DNA from: Clostridia bacterium
GTDB taxonomy: Bacteria; Bacillota; Clostridia; Oscillospirales; CAG-272
Length of the DNA: 40,746 nt
Direction: 5' to 3'
Assembly (NCBI GenBank): GCA_017473085.1
Contig: JAFUNF010000005.1
Coordinates: 1-40,746, forward strand
Shown: in pieces, positions 21,761 through 30,614 of the stretch
Layout: every line of letters starts with the position of its first letter
Position numbering within the stretch: the stretch's first letter is position 1
Program-made: the position numbers and the translations under genes
Notes under the pieces: model-generated
The model's database searches: none
What the model saw: the letters and a program-made list of their open reading frames with translations, nothing else
What the model was told of the DNA's origin: nothing

Positions 21761-22219
21761 ATGGGATTATTAGAATGTGCAAGTGGCAATTCGCTTTGGC
21801 GCGGATATGACTACTTCAAAGAAAACAAGGTATCAAAGATTGTGCCAGTAGATGATGGTATATACGAAGCCTCCGTTTTGGGAAGTGGTACCGAATTTTA
21901 TAAAGTTACAATCGACATTCCACATCCGAGAAGATCAAAATGCAACTGTCCACATGCAGACGGGAAAAGGCTTATATGCAAGCATATGGTTGCTGTGTAT
22001 TTCACGGTTTATCCTGAGGAAGCGGAACGCATTTACCGTGAAGCAATGGAGTACGAAGTCGCAGAAGAAAAACATCAAGAGGAGATTGCCGACAAGCTAC
22101 CCACCCTCATTCATAAAATGAAAAAAACCGACCTAGAATCAGCAATCCTTCAATTGCTATACGAAGGTCCAGAATGGCAATATCACAAATTTATTCGAGA
22201 GTACTTAGATAATTTTTGA
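21761..22219 (+). CDS. SWIM zinc-finger protein (152 aa)
   Basis: A 152-aa protein with a SWIM zinc finger, CxCx9CxH: Cys61, Cys63, Cys73 and His75 in RRSKCNCPHADGKRLICKHM. The sequence before it (GNSLWRGYDYFKENKVSKI) is the usual strand-helix lead-in of small SWIM proteins, and the C-terminus is a charged helical tail. SWIM fingers bind DNA or proteins; this single-domain type has no known task. It starts 16 nt after the hipA remnant, with an AAAGGA site before the ATG, so it may be transcribed from the hipB promoter. Confidence 0.85.
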   Translation: MGLLECASGNSLWRGYDYFKENKVSKIVPVDDGIYEASVLGSGTEFYKVTIDIPHPRRSKCNCPHADGKRLICKHMVAVYFTVYPEEAERIYREAMEYEVAEEKHQEEIADKLPTLIHKMKKTDLESAILQLLYEGPEWQYHKFIREYLDNF

Positions 22220-22287
22220 CCACCTTATATCTGATTACTTCATATCAAATTTGTATTGAAATTTTTCAAGTTTTTTTATTTTTCCTA

Positions 22288-22315
22288 TTTACTTTTTCTT
22301 TTGTTGTGCTAAAAT
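22288..22315 (+). promoter_or_regulatory. Promoter of the SulP permease gene
   Basis: TTTACT (22288-22293), 16-bp spacer, TAAAAT (22310-22315), about 33 bp before the ATG. Ribosome site GAAAGGA. Confidence 0.55.
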
Positions 22316-22347
22316 TGAATGTGCAATAATTTTGAAAGGACATTTTT

Positions 22348-23877
22348 ATGAAGCCAGAGCTTTTTAATTCATTAAAAAATTACAAAAGAAAAAATATTTT
22401 AAACGACCTTTTAGCAGGTCTTATGGTCGCTATTATCGCACTTCCCCTCTCTATTGCTTTAGGTATTCAATCTGTACCTGCAGGCATGGGAAACGGAATA
22501 CAGGCAGGAATAATCACTGCTATTGTTGCAGGCTTTTTTATTTCTCTTTTAGGTGGTAGTAGATTTCAAATAGGCGGTCCTACTGCTGCCTTTGTCGTTA
22601 TTCTTTTTGGCTATTTATCAAATCCAGATATTGGTATTTTAGGGTTAGCCATAGCAGGAATTATGGCAGGCGTTCTTCTTATCCTAATGGGTCTTTTACG
22701 TGTAGGAAATGTAATGAAGTTCTTCCCTTACCCTATCACAATTGGCTTTACAACAGGTATTGGTATCACTCTTTTAATAGGACAAATCAAGGACCTTTGT
22801 GGCTTTGAGTCCTCAGGCACGGAGGCTATTGAAAAGATTGCTTCCTATATTGAAAATATTCAAACCTTTGACCCAGCAACCTTCTTAGTCGGTGCTCTTG
22901 GACTTTTATGTGTAATTGTAATTCCTAAAATTAACAAAAAAATTCCATCTGCCTTTGTTGCACTTATTTTGTGCACAGTCGTAACTCAGCTACTTAATAA
23001 TTTTGCAGGGACAAGCATTAAAACAATTGGCTCAAGCTATGGAGAAATTGAGGCAGGCTTTAACCTAATTGACTTTTCTATGATTAGCAATGTTAAGATA
23101 CCTAGCCTTATTGTCCCAGCTATTGTAATTGCCTTTCTATGTGCTATTGAAAGCTTGCTTTCTGCAACAGTTGCCTCAGGTATGACAGGCACCTCATTCG
23201 ATGCAAACCAAGAATTGATAGGACAAGGCGTTGCAAATATTTGCTCATCCTTAGTTGGTGGCTTGCCTGCAACTGGTGCTATTGCCCGTACTGCGGCAGG
23301 AATTGAAAACGGGTCAAAAAGTCCTCTTACAGGTGTTTTTCACGCAATTTTCCTTTTAATTATGTATTTTGCACTTATGAGTGTTGTAGGCTTTATCCCT
23401 CTTGCAGTTTTCTCAGCTATTCTTATTTCCGTTGCTATTAATATGAGTAGGTTTAAGCTGTTTTGCAAGCTAAGTGCCTTTGGTATTCGTGATTCGATTA
23501 TTCTAATAGTTACCTGTGCTCTAACTATCATTTTCGACCTTACCTATGGTGTTATTGGTGGTATAGTTATTACTCTTCTTGCAAACATTGGTAGTTTTAG
23601 ACGTGGTCTTTCTCTTGAAGTTGATGGCACTTCAATTAAAGCTAAGGGCTCAATTAATTTTGTCAATGTCAATAAAATTCTTAAGGCTTGTGCCTCTATG
23701 AGCGAAGAAAAGGAAATAACAATTGATTTTACCTCAGTTGAGCGAATTGATGAAACTGCACTCGAAAAGCTTGCCTCCCTTAATCGTTCAATGAACAAGG
23801 AGGAAAGGACCCTTTTACTTATTAATTTCAGTCAACGAGTGCAGAATAGATACGACAGGTTCTTTAAGGTTGTATAA
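22348..23877 (+). CDS. SulP family anion permease with STAS domain
   Basis: A 509-aa membrane transporter. The first 400 residues have the SulP order of about 10-14 hydrophobic segments, opening with NDLLAGLMVAIIALPLSIAL and the substrate-site segment FQIGGPTAAFVVILF; LPATGAIARTA and GMTGTSFDANQELIGQG are also family features. Residues about 425-505 form a C-terminal STAS domain (EITIDFTSVERIDETALEKL). SulP proteins carry sulfate, bicarbonate or dicarboxylates; the substrate here cannot be read from sequence. It stands alone, with its own promoter. Confidence 0.93.
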   Translation: MKPELFNSLKNYKRKNILNDLLAGLMVAIIALPLSIALGIQSVPAGMGNGIQAGIITAIVAGFFISLLGGSRFQIGGPTAAFVVILFGYLSNPDIGILGLAIAGIMAGVLLILMGLLRVGNVMKFFPYPITIGFTTGIGITLLIGQIKDLCGFESSGTEAIEKIASYIENIQTFDPATFLVGALGLLCVIVIPKINKKIPSAFVALILCTVVTQLLNNFAGTSIKTIGSSYGEIEAGFNLIDFSMISNVKIPSLIVPAIVIAFLCAIESLLSATVASGMTGTSFDANQELIGQGVANICSSLVGGLPATGAIARTAAGIENGSKSPLTGVFHAIFLLIMYFALMSVVGFIPLAVFSAILISVAINMSRFKLFCKLSAFGIRDSIILIVTCALTIIFDLTYGVIGGIVITLLANIGSFRRGLSLEVDGTSIKAKGSINFVNVNKILKACASMSEEKEITIDFTSVERIDETALEKLASLNRSMNKEERTLLLINFSQRVQNRYDRFFKVV

Positions 23878-23884
23878 TTTTTAC

Positions 23885-23913
23885 TTGAATTTTTTATTAT
23901 ACTGTGCTATAAT
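23885..23913 (+). promoter_or_regulatory. Promoter of a possible small RNA
   Basis: TTGAAT (23885-23890), 17-bp spacer, TATAAT (23908-23913). It lies directly after the SulP stop and points to a region without a gene. Confidence 0.65.
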
Positions 23914-23919
23914 GTATGT

Positions 23920-24047
23920 GTTACGAATTGTAATTGACCATAAAAGAGTTGCTTAAAACTCTTAAATACTGGCATTATGTTCGGCATTACTTCGCATTGT
24001 GTTACAACGGGAGTCGGACGTCCTTGTTCGACTCCTCTTATTTTTTT
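23920..24047 (+). ncRNA. Candidate small RNA of about 128 nt
   Basis: A promoter (23885-23913) and a strong terminator (24010-24047) bracket about 128 nt with no ribosome-site-supported frame. Inside are a hairpin AAGAGTT (23944-23950) with AACTCTT (23957-23963), and three GCATT words at 11-12-nt spacing between about 23973 and 24000. I find no known riboswitch or housekeeping RNA pattern. Could also be a long leader attenuator for the acyltransferase gene downstream. Confidence 0.45.
24010..24047 (+). terminator. Strong rho-independent terminator
   Basis: GGAGTCGGAC (24010-24019), loop GTCCTT, GTTCGACTCC (24026-24035; one G-T pair), then TCTTATTTTTTT. Confidence 0.85.
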
Positions 24048-24125
24048 GTTGACTTAATCAATCTTTTTTAAAGCATTATTTTAAGATTTCATATTATAGT
24101 TGATAAAGATAACGAGGTTTATATT

Positions 24126-25358
24126 ATGGACAAATCAAAATCAAATAAAAAGAAAAGGGTAAAAAAATGGTGTAAGCCAAGACACAGATTCTTCAGATGG
24201 TTTATTAACACGCTTTTGTTTTTTTACTTTAAGCTTTTGTATCATTTAAAGCTTAGGAAATTTGAGGACAATAAAAGGCAATGTATTATTCTCTTTAACC
24301 ATCAAACACCACTTGACCAGTTTATGCTCACAAGGGTTTTTAAAAATCCTATTTACTTTATTGCCTCCGAGGATTTATTCTCTAACGGCTGGCTATCTAA
24401 GGTTATTGTTCACTCAACTGCACCTATTCCAATTAAAAAGCAGACGGGGGACCCTCGCGCTGTTATAAATTGTATTAGGATTGCAAAGGAGGGTGGCACA
24501 ATTGCCCTCTCTCCAGAGGGTAACAGAACGTATAGTGGCAAAACTGAATTTATGAATCCTACAATTGTGCCCTTAGTTAAAAAGTTAGGGCTTCCCCTTG
24601 CTCTATTCAGAATTGAGGGTGGCTATGGTGTTCAGCCTCGTTGGAGCAATTACATACGTAAGGGTCCCATGGAGGCTTACGTTTCTCGTATGATTGAGCC
24701 CGAAGAATACAAAGCTATGACCGATGAGGAGTTAATGCAGATAATCACCAAGGAGCTATACGTAAACGAGGGCTGTGTTGATAACGAATATCATCACAAG
24801 CGTCTTGCTGAAAATATGGAAAGAGTGTTTTACGTATGTCCTGAGTGTGGTCTTGCTAAGTTTACATCTAAAAACGATATTGTAAAATGTACAAGCTGTG
24901 GTATGGAAATAAGATATTTACCAAGCAAGGAGCTAAAGGGCGTCGGCTTTGACTTTCCCTTTAGATTTACTACTGATTGGTACGATTATCAAAGCGATTT
25001 CGTTAGCAAGCTTGACATTGAAAATATGAACGAAAAGCCACTTTTCGACGATGTGGCTACGATTTCCGAGGTTTTTCTTTACAAAAACAAGAAAAAGCTC
25101 TACAAAAATGCAAAAATACATCTTTACACAGACAAAATTGTTATTGAGCCAGAAAACAGCGAAGCGATTACCTTCAGCTTCGACGAGGCTACCTCTGTTA
25201 CTGTGCTTGGAAGAAGCAAGGTTGATGTTTATATTGACAATCGTGTTTTCCAGCTTAAGGGTGACAGAAGCTTTAACGGCTTAAAGTATGTAAATTTCTT
25301 TACCAAATATAGAAATTTGAAAAAAGGAGACAAATATGCAAAATTTTTGGGACTTTAG
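24126..25358 (+). CDS. PlsC-like acyltransferase with zinc ribbon (410 aa)
   Basis: A lysophospholipid-type acyltransferase, probably making phosphatidic acid or a related lipid at the membrane. It has the catalytic HX4D motif (His59 to Asp64 in NHQTPLDQF), the acceptor-binding EGNR (131-134) and a hydrophobic N-terminal anchor after a basic start. An unusual extra is a zinc ribbon, CPEC (238-241) and CTSC (255-258), followed by a C-terminal region of about 140 aa rich in strands that resembles a PH-like fold (KVDVYIDNRVFQLKG). Typical PlsC proteins are about 240 aa, so this is a long form. The ATG follows a GAGG site. Its end overlaps the GltS-type gene by 23 nt. Confidence 0.85.
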   Translation: MDKSKSNKKKRVKKWCKPRHRFFRWFINTLLFFYFKLLYHLKLRKFEDNKRQCIILFNHQTPLDQFMLTRVFKNPIYFIASEDLFSNGWLSKVIVHSTAPIPIKKQTGDPRAVINCIRIAKEGGTIALSPEGNRTYSGKTEFMNPTIVPLVKKLGLPLALFRIEGGYGVQPRWSNYIRKGPMEAYVSRMIEPEEYKAMTDEELMQIITKELYVNEGCVDNEYHHKRLAENMERVFYVCPECGLAKFTSKNDIVKCTSCGMEIRYLPSKELKGVGFDFPFRFTTDWYDYQSDFVSKLDIENMNEKPLFDDVATISEVFLYKNKKKLYKNAKIHLYTDKIVIEPENSEAITFSFDEATSVTVLGRSKVDVYIDNRVFQLKGDRSFNGLKYVNFFTKYRNLKKGDKYAKFLGL

Positions 25359-26742
25359 TGTTTGGGGAAGCTTCTCCATTGTTGTTTTACTGCTTGGTAG
25401 CTTGTTAGTTGCCAATGTGCTTAAAAAATGTATTCCCTTTCTGAGAGAATCCTTGATTCCTTCATCCGTTCTTGGTGGCTTGATTTTATTAGTTATCGCA
25501 TCAATTTACAAGGCCGTAACAGGTGTAGTTATGTTCGACACTGCTTTCTTTAATGGAAACGGCAGTGAAACTCTTGAAATTATTACATACCACACACTTG
25601 CCCTTGGCTTTATTGCTTCATCACTTAAGACATCTAAAAACAAGATGTCAAAAAAGAGGACAAAGGAAATTTTTGACTCAGGTGTTACAACAGTTTCTAC
25701 ATACCTAATTCAAGCAATCTTCGGTCTTGGAATTACTGTTATTGCAAGCTTAATTATTCCTGAATTCTTTGCAGCAGCAGGTGTACTCCTTCCCTTCGGC
25801 TACGGTCAAGGCACAGGACAAGCTATGAACTATGGAATTAAGTATGAACAATTGGTATATGCTGATGGTTCACTTGGCTTTATAGGTGGTAAGGACTTCG
25901 GTCTTACTATTGCGGCGCTTGGCTTCTTAAGTGCAGCAATTGGTGGTGTTATTCACTTGAACATTATGAAGAAAAAGGGCAAGATTAAGGTTTTGTCCCC
26001 TGAGGAAAAGAACAAGCTTAACGCAGAGGAAATTGAAAATCCAAATGAAATTCCTATGCAGGAAAGCATTGACAAGTTTACAATTCAAATCGCTATTATA
26101 GCCGTTTGCTACGCTATTGCTTATGGCGTTATGGCAGGTCTTAGTGCACTTCTTCCAAATATGTCAAGCACAATCTTTGGCTTTAACTTCTTGCTTGGTG
26201 TTTTAGCGGCAGTTTTAGTTAAGAGCATTCTAAATCTTTTGAAAAAGCGCAACATTGTTAAGAAGGAATATACAAACAACTTCTTGCTTACTCGTGCAAG
26301 CAACTTCTTCTTTGATATTATGGTAGTTGCAGGTATTGCTGTTATCAGACTTGATATGATTGAAAAATATTGGGGCGTGCTTGCAATTCTCGGTATTGTC
26401 GGTTTGGTTATTACCTACGTTTACAACAGAATCGTTGCAAAAACATTATTCGGCGAATACGTTGAGGAGCAATTTCTTGCTATGTACGGTATGCTAACAG
26501 GTACTGCCAGCACAGGTATAATTCTTCTTCGTGAGGTTGATGGAGATTTTAAGACTCCTGCAGCTGATAACTTAGTTTATCAATCCTTGCCCGCAATTGT
26601 ATTTGGCTTTCCAATGATGCTACTTGCTGACTTAGCGCCTTATCATCCATATATCACACTTATAATTCTGATAGCATTCTTTGCAATAATGAACGTAATA
26701 CTATTCAGGTCAAGGATATTCAAGAAAAAGAGTAAAAAATGA
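25336..26742 (+). CDS. GltS-family sodium:glutamate symporter-like protein
   Basis: A 468-aa membrane protein with about 10-12 hydrophobic segments and the GltS signature FGYGQGTGQAMNYG (about 155-168), plus a mirrored motif in the second half (MYGMLTGTASTGIILLREVD), as expected of this inverted-repeat transporter family. It most likely imports glutamate or a related amino acid with sodium. An AAGGAGA site lies 5 nt before the ATG, inside the end of the acyltransferase gene. A long polar loop (about 215-245) separates the halves. Substrate assignment follows the family only. Confidence 0.88.
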   Translation: MQNFWDFSVWGSFSIVVLLLGSLLVANVLKKCIPFLRESLIPSSVLGGLILLVIASIYKAVTGVVMFDTAFFNGNGSETLEIITYHTLALGFIASSLKTSKNKMSKKRTKEIFDSGVTTVSTYLIQAIFGLGITVIASLIIPEFFAAAGVLLPFGYGQGTGQAMNYGIKYEQLVYADGSLGFIGGKDFGLTIAALGFLSAAIGGVIHLNIMKKKGKIKVLSPEEKNKLNAEEIENPNEIPMQESIDKFTIQIAIIAVCYAIAYGVMAGLSALLPNMSSTIFGFNFLLGVLAAVLVKSILNLLKKRNIVKKEYTNNFLLTRASNFFFDIMVVAGIAVIRLDMIEKYWGVLAILGIVGLVITYVYNRIVAKTLFGEYVEEQFLAMYGMLTGTASTGIILLREVDGDFKTPAADNLVYQSLPAIVFGFPMMLLADLAPYHPYITLIILIAFFAIMNVILFRSRIFKKKSKK

Positions 26743-27074
26743 CACACAAAATGAAGCTACAAACATCCCCCTTTTATTCTATTAAAAGTGGGACAAAAAC
26801 AGTGGAAATGCGTTTATATGACGAGAAAAGACAGCTTATCAAGGTAGGCGATGAAATAGAATTTACTCTTTTTAACGGCACTGACACTATTTACTGTGTA
26901 GTTGAGGGAATAAATCGTTTTAGTGATTTTTCTCAACTATACAAGCACTACGATAAGAGTGCACTCGGCTATACCGACACACAGGTAGCAAGTCCTTCGG
27001 ATATGTCGCAATATTACAAAGACGAGGATATTAAAAGGTATGGTGTAGTTGCCATTGAAATTAAGCTTAAATAA
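26739..27074 (+). CDS. ASCH domain protein (111 aa)
   Basis: A single ASCH domain, a small PUA-like fold thought to bind RNA or modified nucleosides: KMKLQTSPFYSIKSGTKTVE, then RLYDEKRQLIKVGDEIEF, and RYGVVAIEIKL at the end. The spacing SGTKTVEMRLYD and GDEIEF is the family hallmark. The start overlaps the symporter stop as ATGA (26739-26742), so expression is coupled to it. A shared terminator follows. Confidence 0.85.
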   Translation: MTHKMKLQTSPFYSIKSGTKTVEMRLYDEKRQLIKVGDEIEFTLFNGTDTIYCVVEGINRFSDFSQLYKHYDKSALGYTDTQVASPSDMSQYYKDEDIKRYGVVAIEIKLK

Positions 27075-27075
27075 C

Positions 27076-27106
27076 AAAAAATCCGTGTTTGAAAACACGG
27101 ATTTTT
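27076..27106. terminator. Bidirectional terminator
   Basis: ATCCGTGTT (27081-27089), TGAA loop, AACACGGAT (27094-27102), with A and T runs on either side. It serves both the ASCH gene (plus) and the XRE gene (minus). Confidence 0.85.
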
Positions 27107-27431
27107 ATTTGCTTGTAAGCTTTATAAATTCGTCAACTACAATTTCAATACTGTTTAAGCAGTCCAAGGGAAGCTTTTCTATCTTTTTAATCAAGGAAGC
27201 ACCTACATCAATATGCTCTGATACGCCCAAAAGATAATCGGCACTAACATTTAGAGTATCGCAAAGCATTTTAAGAGTTGACAAGGATACACCTACCTTG
27301 CCACTCTCAACGTCTGCCAAAAACCTAACACTGACATTAATTTTTTCTGCAAGCTGTTCTCTTGTCAAGCGTACATCCTTTCTTCTTGCTTTTATTCTCT
27401 CTCCGAGAATTATATTTATATCCTTTTTCAT
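27105..27431 (-). CDS. XRE-family repressor divergent from the YccF operon
   Basis: A 108-aa regulator. Residues 10-65 are a standard Cro/CI HTH: LGERIKARRKDVRLTREQLAEKINVSVRFLADVESGKVGVSLSTLKMLCDTLNVSADYLL. The C-terminal 40 residues form a helical dimerisation tail. Three operator-like repeats lie between it and the divergent YccF operon (27450-27518), so it probably represses its own promoter and the operon. A TATAAT -10 box on the minus strand (27480-27475) lies between the first two sites. Confidence 0.88.
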   Translation of the reverse strand: MKKDINIILGERIKARRKDVRLTREQLAEKINVSVRFLADVESGKVGVSLSTLKMLCDTLNVSADYLLGVSEHIDVGASLIKKIEKLPLDCLNSIEIVVDEFIKLTSK

Positions 27432-27449
27432 TATTTCTCCATACTTTTT

Positions 27450-27518
27450 TGAATTATTAGTTCATTTTATTATAATTATACAATGAATTATTAATTCATA
27501 AAATGATGTATCAATTCA
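27450..27518. promoter_or_regulatory. Three XRE operator-like palindromes
   Basis: TGAATTATTAGTTCA (27450-27464), TGAATTATTAATTCA (27484-27498, perfect palindrome) and TGATGTATCAATTCA (27504-27518, 12 of 15 matching). Centres are 34 and 20 bp apart. The last copy touches the -35 box of the YccF promoter. Confidence 0.75.
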
Positions 27519-27519
27519 C

Positions 27520-27548
27520 TTGACAAATGAAGTTTTACATCATATAAT
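27520..27548 (+). promoter_or_regulatory. Perfect-consensus promoter of the YccF operon
   Basis: TTGACA (27520-27525), 17-bp spacer, TATAAT (27543-27548): both boxes match consensus exactly. A promoter this strong usually needs a repressor; the operator palindromes directly upstream fit that. Confidence 0.8.
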
Positions 27549-27608
27549 AGACATATAAAGAGTTATGCTTGCAGTATAACAATTTAATCAAAAGAAAAGG
27601 AGATTTCT

Positions 27609-28562
27609 ATGAAAAAGATTGGACAATTTATTTTTAATGTAGTTTGGGCATTGACAGTGGGTCTTGCCAGTGCCATTTCAAGTGGTATTACAGGTATTGC
27701 ACTTTGCATAACTATCATCGGTATTCCTTTAGGGCTTCAGCATTTTAAGTTTGTAAAGCTAATTTTTGCACCTGCAGGAAAAGTGGTAGCACTTAAATAT
27801 AATGAGCATCCCGTTTTAAATACCTTATGGTTAATTTTCGGTGGATTTGAGTTGTTTACTGTTTATATGGTGCTTGTTGTAATTTTCGCAATAACTATTG
27901 TCGGAATTCCAATCGCAAAGCAATTGTATAAAATCGCATGTTTTTATGCTGCCCCATTTGGTTGCGAAATAGTTAAAGAAAATGAGTATACTTCTACAAA
28001 AAACACTCGCCACGATTTTAATCTTTTAGAAAAAAGAATTTGCGCAAATCCTAACAAGGTAATGTCTACTGCAATTGACGAGTCAGGTGTTGAGAAGGTT
28101 GTAACAGTTAAACAATGGCTTGCAGAAAAAAACGAAGAAGATAAAAAAATCAAAGCTACTAAAGTTGGAAAATTTAAAGAGCGCATTATAGTTTTCGTAA
28201 TAATGGTGGTTATTCTTGTGTTAATTGGTGGTTTGGGGCTACTTATAAGTTGGATAGTTAACGATTCTTCAATTCCAAGTGAATCTGTTTCTTTCATTAT
28301 AATGGGGATATTTTTTGGGGGATTTTTGACAATAGTTTATCTTGCTTTCTTCCTCTCTCATCTTGAGTTTACATATGAGGATAAGATGCTTTCACCACTA
28401 TTTGACCTTTATCCTAACGGAAGCCCTTACGTATCAAGTTTCAAGGGTTATACCTTCTTGGTAAGGCTGGGAATTGAGCCTTATGATAATGGTTATATAA
28501 AAAAATATATGGCTTTTACCGAGGAGGAGTTGAAAAAATTAATAAGGGATGGTGATAAATAA
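27609..28562 (+). CDS. YccF-domain membrane protein (317 aa)
   Basis: The N-terminal 130 residues hold two YccF repeats: FIFNVVWALTVGLASAISSG with ITIIGIPLGLQHFKFVKLIF, then NTLWLIFGGFELFTVYMVLV with ITIVGIPIAKQLYKIACFYA. YccF domains are paired membrane segments of unknown function. A soluble middle (about 130-195) is followed by two more membrane segments (196-220 and 230-255) and a C-terminal soluble tail. The AAGGAG site precedes the ATG. The stop overlaps the ATG of the next gene (TAATG), so both form one regulated unit. Confidence 0.85.
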   Translation: MKKIGQFIFNVVWALTVGLASAISSGITGIALCITIIGIPLGLQHFKFVKLIFAPAGKVVALKYNEHPVLNTLWLIFGGFELFTVYMVLVVIFAITIVGIPIAKQLYKIACFYAAPFGCEIVKENEYTSTKNTRHDFNLLEKRICANPNKVMSTAIDESGVEKVVTVKQWLAEKNEEDKKIKATKVGKFKERIIVFVIMVVILVLIGGLGLLISWIVNDSSIPSESVSFIIMGIFFGGFLTIVYLAFFLSHLEFTYEDKMLSPLFDLYPNGSPYVSSFKGYTFLVRLGIEPYDNGYIKKYMAFTEEELKKLIRDGDK

Positions 28563-30517
28563 TGTTAAAGGAAGCCATACAGTCGCTTTTGAGCGAAGAA
28601 AATGAACTTATGCAAACCCTTTTGCCACTTTTGTTGATCATTATGTTAATTGGTGCAATTCCTATATTGATTATTTATTTGTTTTCCCGTGCTGGTGGCT
28701 TAAAAACAGGAAAGCTTGGCAAAAGCAGATTAGAAAAATATGAGGACGCATATTTTAAATACATAAATGCAAAGGACATTTGCACGGATATCTATAAAAG
28801 TCAAGCTATCGTTCAAATACCCTTTATTCTTGGTGTTGTTTTAATGCTACTGGGTTGGTTTGATACCTTTGGTATGGGTACTAATGGCTCTGACGTTTTG
28901 TTTACTATTGGTGGTGTGCTATTTGGATTTGCCTTTTTAATCTCTCTTGTTAGATACTTTTTAAATGGTGGTTGGGAAGCCTTAGGTAAGGCTACTGATG
29001 GTATGTTTTCCAAATATGAAAAGCCGAATTATGTAACTGAAATTACCTATCAAAAATGGGACGATGAGCCTGATTCCGCATATCGAGAGGTTGAACGAAG
29101 GAGCTACGACAAAAGCATTGAAAACAATGCTATAACCTTTATCATTAATTGTATTGCTTTCATATTCAAGCTTATATATGCTATTGAGTTTGTACTCATT
29201 TATATGATAGACTCACTTCTTGTAACACTTTCATACATAACAGTGTATCAGTTTGGCAGAAATGCTTTGAAAAAAAGTGCAGAAAAGAATTATCGTTTAT
29301 TTGTTGAGGAAACAATTCAAGAGAGCGGTGCCATTTTTAGTGACAATCTTTATGACGACGATGATTACAATGAGATACCAAGAGCTATACACAAGGAGCT
29401 TTTTGAAAAATCTGTCAAGGTAATTAAGGGCGAGGAAAAGCAGGATTTCCTTTTTATTCACACTAATTTCTTTAACGACAATGGCACAAGCTACACAGGA
29501 GTTAAAATAACTAAGCACGTATGCACTTGTGACTACGGAAAAGGAATGTTTAATTATTTTGAAAATGCTTTTGGCAGAATCTGTGTTACAGAATGTATGT
29601 CAGAAAATGATAGGGTTGGATATTTTACAGTAATATTTCCCTTTAAGCCAAGCGAGGAATGGATTAAGGATTGGACATCTACAAACGAAACGCTTGGCAT
29701 CTTAGAATTTACTCAATATGCATTTTTAAAGGATATGTACCTAAAGGGCGATAGAAACGCACAACAAAGAATTCTTTATTATGATAAACAAAATAAAAAT
29801 CTTGTTCCTGTTCTTGTCAAGCCCTGCGACGTTAAGTTTTTAGACGAGGGAGCTGACAACTATTATATCAAAAACAATCAAATGCCTAAAGATGCTATTG
29901 AAAGCGACGATACTTCACCCTCTACTCCTTGGAACGATGAGGATTATGAAGAGGGCGAAATTTTGATATTCAAAATACTAAAGTACGAGCCTGACACAAG
30001 CGTCTACAAGATTAACAAAAAGGAGAAACAGCTTTCTCTTATTGAAAAAATTGTATTGGGTGTAAGCTCAGCATTAACTCTTATTCCATGTGCTATAATT
30101 GGTTGTCTACTTGCCTTTAATGTTGATTTACAGGCAGAGGGCAACGAGCTTGCTTTAAATGCTGTAAAAATTATTACAAGTCCAGCAATGCTTATTCTTA
30201 TAACAATAATGTTGGTTATTGCTGTTGTGCTTCTAATAAAGCGTGAATATATTCTTTTTGAGAAAAATACACCAACGTGGAAAAGAATACTGTTTCTTAT
30301 ATCCGCCAGTGTCTGTGCTTCTTCTGCGCTTCTTACGTTTATTTCATTCGCATCAATTTTTATTGGTTTTACTGGTGTAGTTGTATCCGAAAACGTGTCG
30401 CTACTACTTGTATTTCTTCAAGACCTTTCATCTCTGTGGGAAGCTCTCACTATCATTCCATTTATTGTACTATCAATTTGCTCACCCAGAAGAAAAGCCA
30501 AAATGCAAAAGCAATAG
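28562..30517 (+). CDS. Multi-pass membrane protein of unknown function (651 aa)
   Basis: I do not recognise a family with certainty. Hydrophobic segments lie at about 20-43, 80-98, 110-132 and 190-230. A soluble central part of about 260 residues (about 240-500) contains strand-rich blocks (GTSYTGVKITKHVCTCDYGK and VGYFTVIFPFK), a layout similar to DUF3137-type proteins that place a cytoplasmic domain between membrane segments. At least three more membrane helices (about 505-640) end the protein, before a basic tail (RRKAKMQKQ). It is translationally coupled to the YccF gene and ends in a terminator, so the pair probably forms one membrane complex under the XRE repressor. Confidence 0.65.
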   Translation: MLKEAIQSLLSEENELMQTLLPLLLIIMLIGAIPILIIYLFSRAGGLKTGKLGKSRLEKYEDAYFKYINAKDICTDIYKSQAIVQIPFILGVVLMLLGWFDTFGMGTNGSDVLFTIGGVLFGFAFLISLVRYFLNGGWEALGKATDGMFSKYEKPNYVTEITYQKWDDEPDSAYREVERRSYDKSIENNAITFIINCIAFIFKLIYAIEFVLIYMIDSLLVTLSYITVYQFGRNALKKSAEKNYRLFVEETIQESGAIFSDNLYDDDDYNEIPRAIHKELFEKSVKVIKGEEKQDFLFIHTNFFNDNGTSYTGVKITKHVCTCDYGKGMFNYFENAFGRICVTECMSENDRVGYFTVIFPFKPSEEWIKDWTSTNETLGILEFTQYAFLKDMYLKGDRNAQQRILYYDKQNKNLVPVLVKPCDVKFLDEGADNYYIKNNQMPKDAIESDDTSPSTPWNDEDYEEGEILIFKILKYEPDTSVYKINKKEKQLSLIEKIVLGVSSALTLIPCAIIGCLLAFNVDLQAEGNELALNAVKIITSPAMLILITIMLVIAVVLLIKREYILFEKNTPTWKRILFLISASVCASSALLTFISFASIFIGFTGVVVSENVSLLLVFLQDLSSLWEALTIIPFIVLSICSPRRKAKMQKQ

Positions 30518-30519
30518 AA

Positions 30520-30545
30520 AAAGTCTCCAAAATGGAGACTTTTTT
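30520..30545 (+). terminator. Terminator of the YccF operon
   Basis: AAGTCTCCA (30521-30529), AAA loop, TGGAGACTT (30533-30541) and a T run. Confidence 0.85.
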
Positions 30546-30614
30546 CTTTATTATTTATTGAATTGTAATATATTTTATGGTATCATTTTATTAGTACAAT
30601 TTAAGGAGCTTTCT

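Noticed and set aside
23920-24047. Known riboswitch or SRP/6S RNA
   Set aside because: No conserved core of these families could be found; kept only as an unclassified small RNA candidate.
30381-30614. A 78-codon extension of the DUF4091 protein
   Set aside because: It would run through the terminator of the previous operon and overlap its last gene; an AAGGAG site supports the later ATG.
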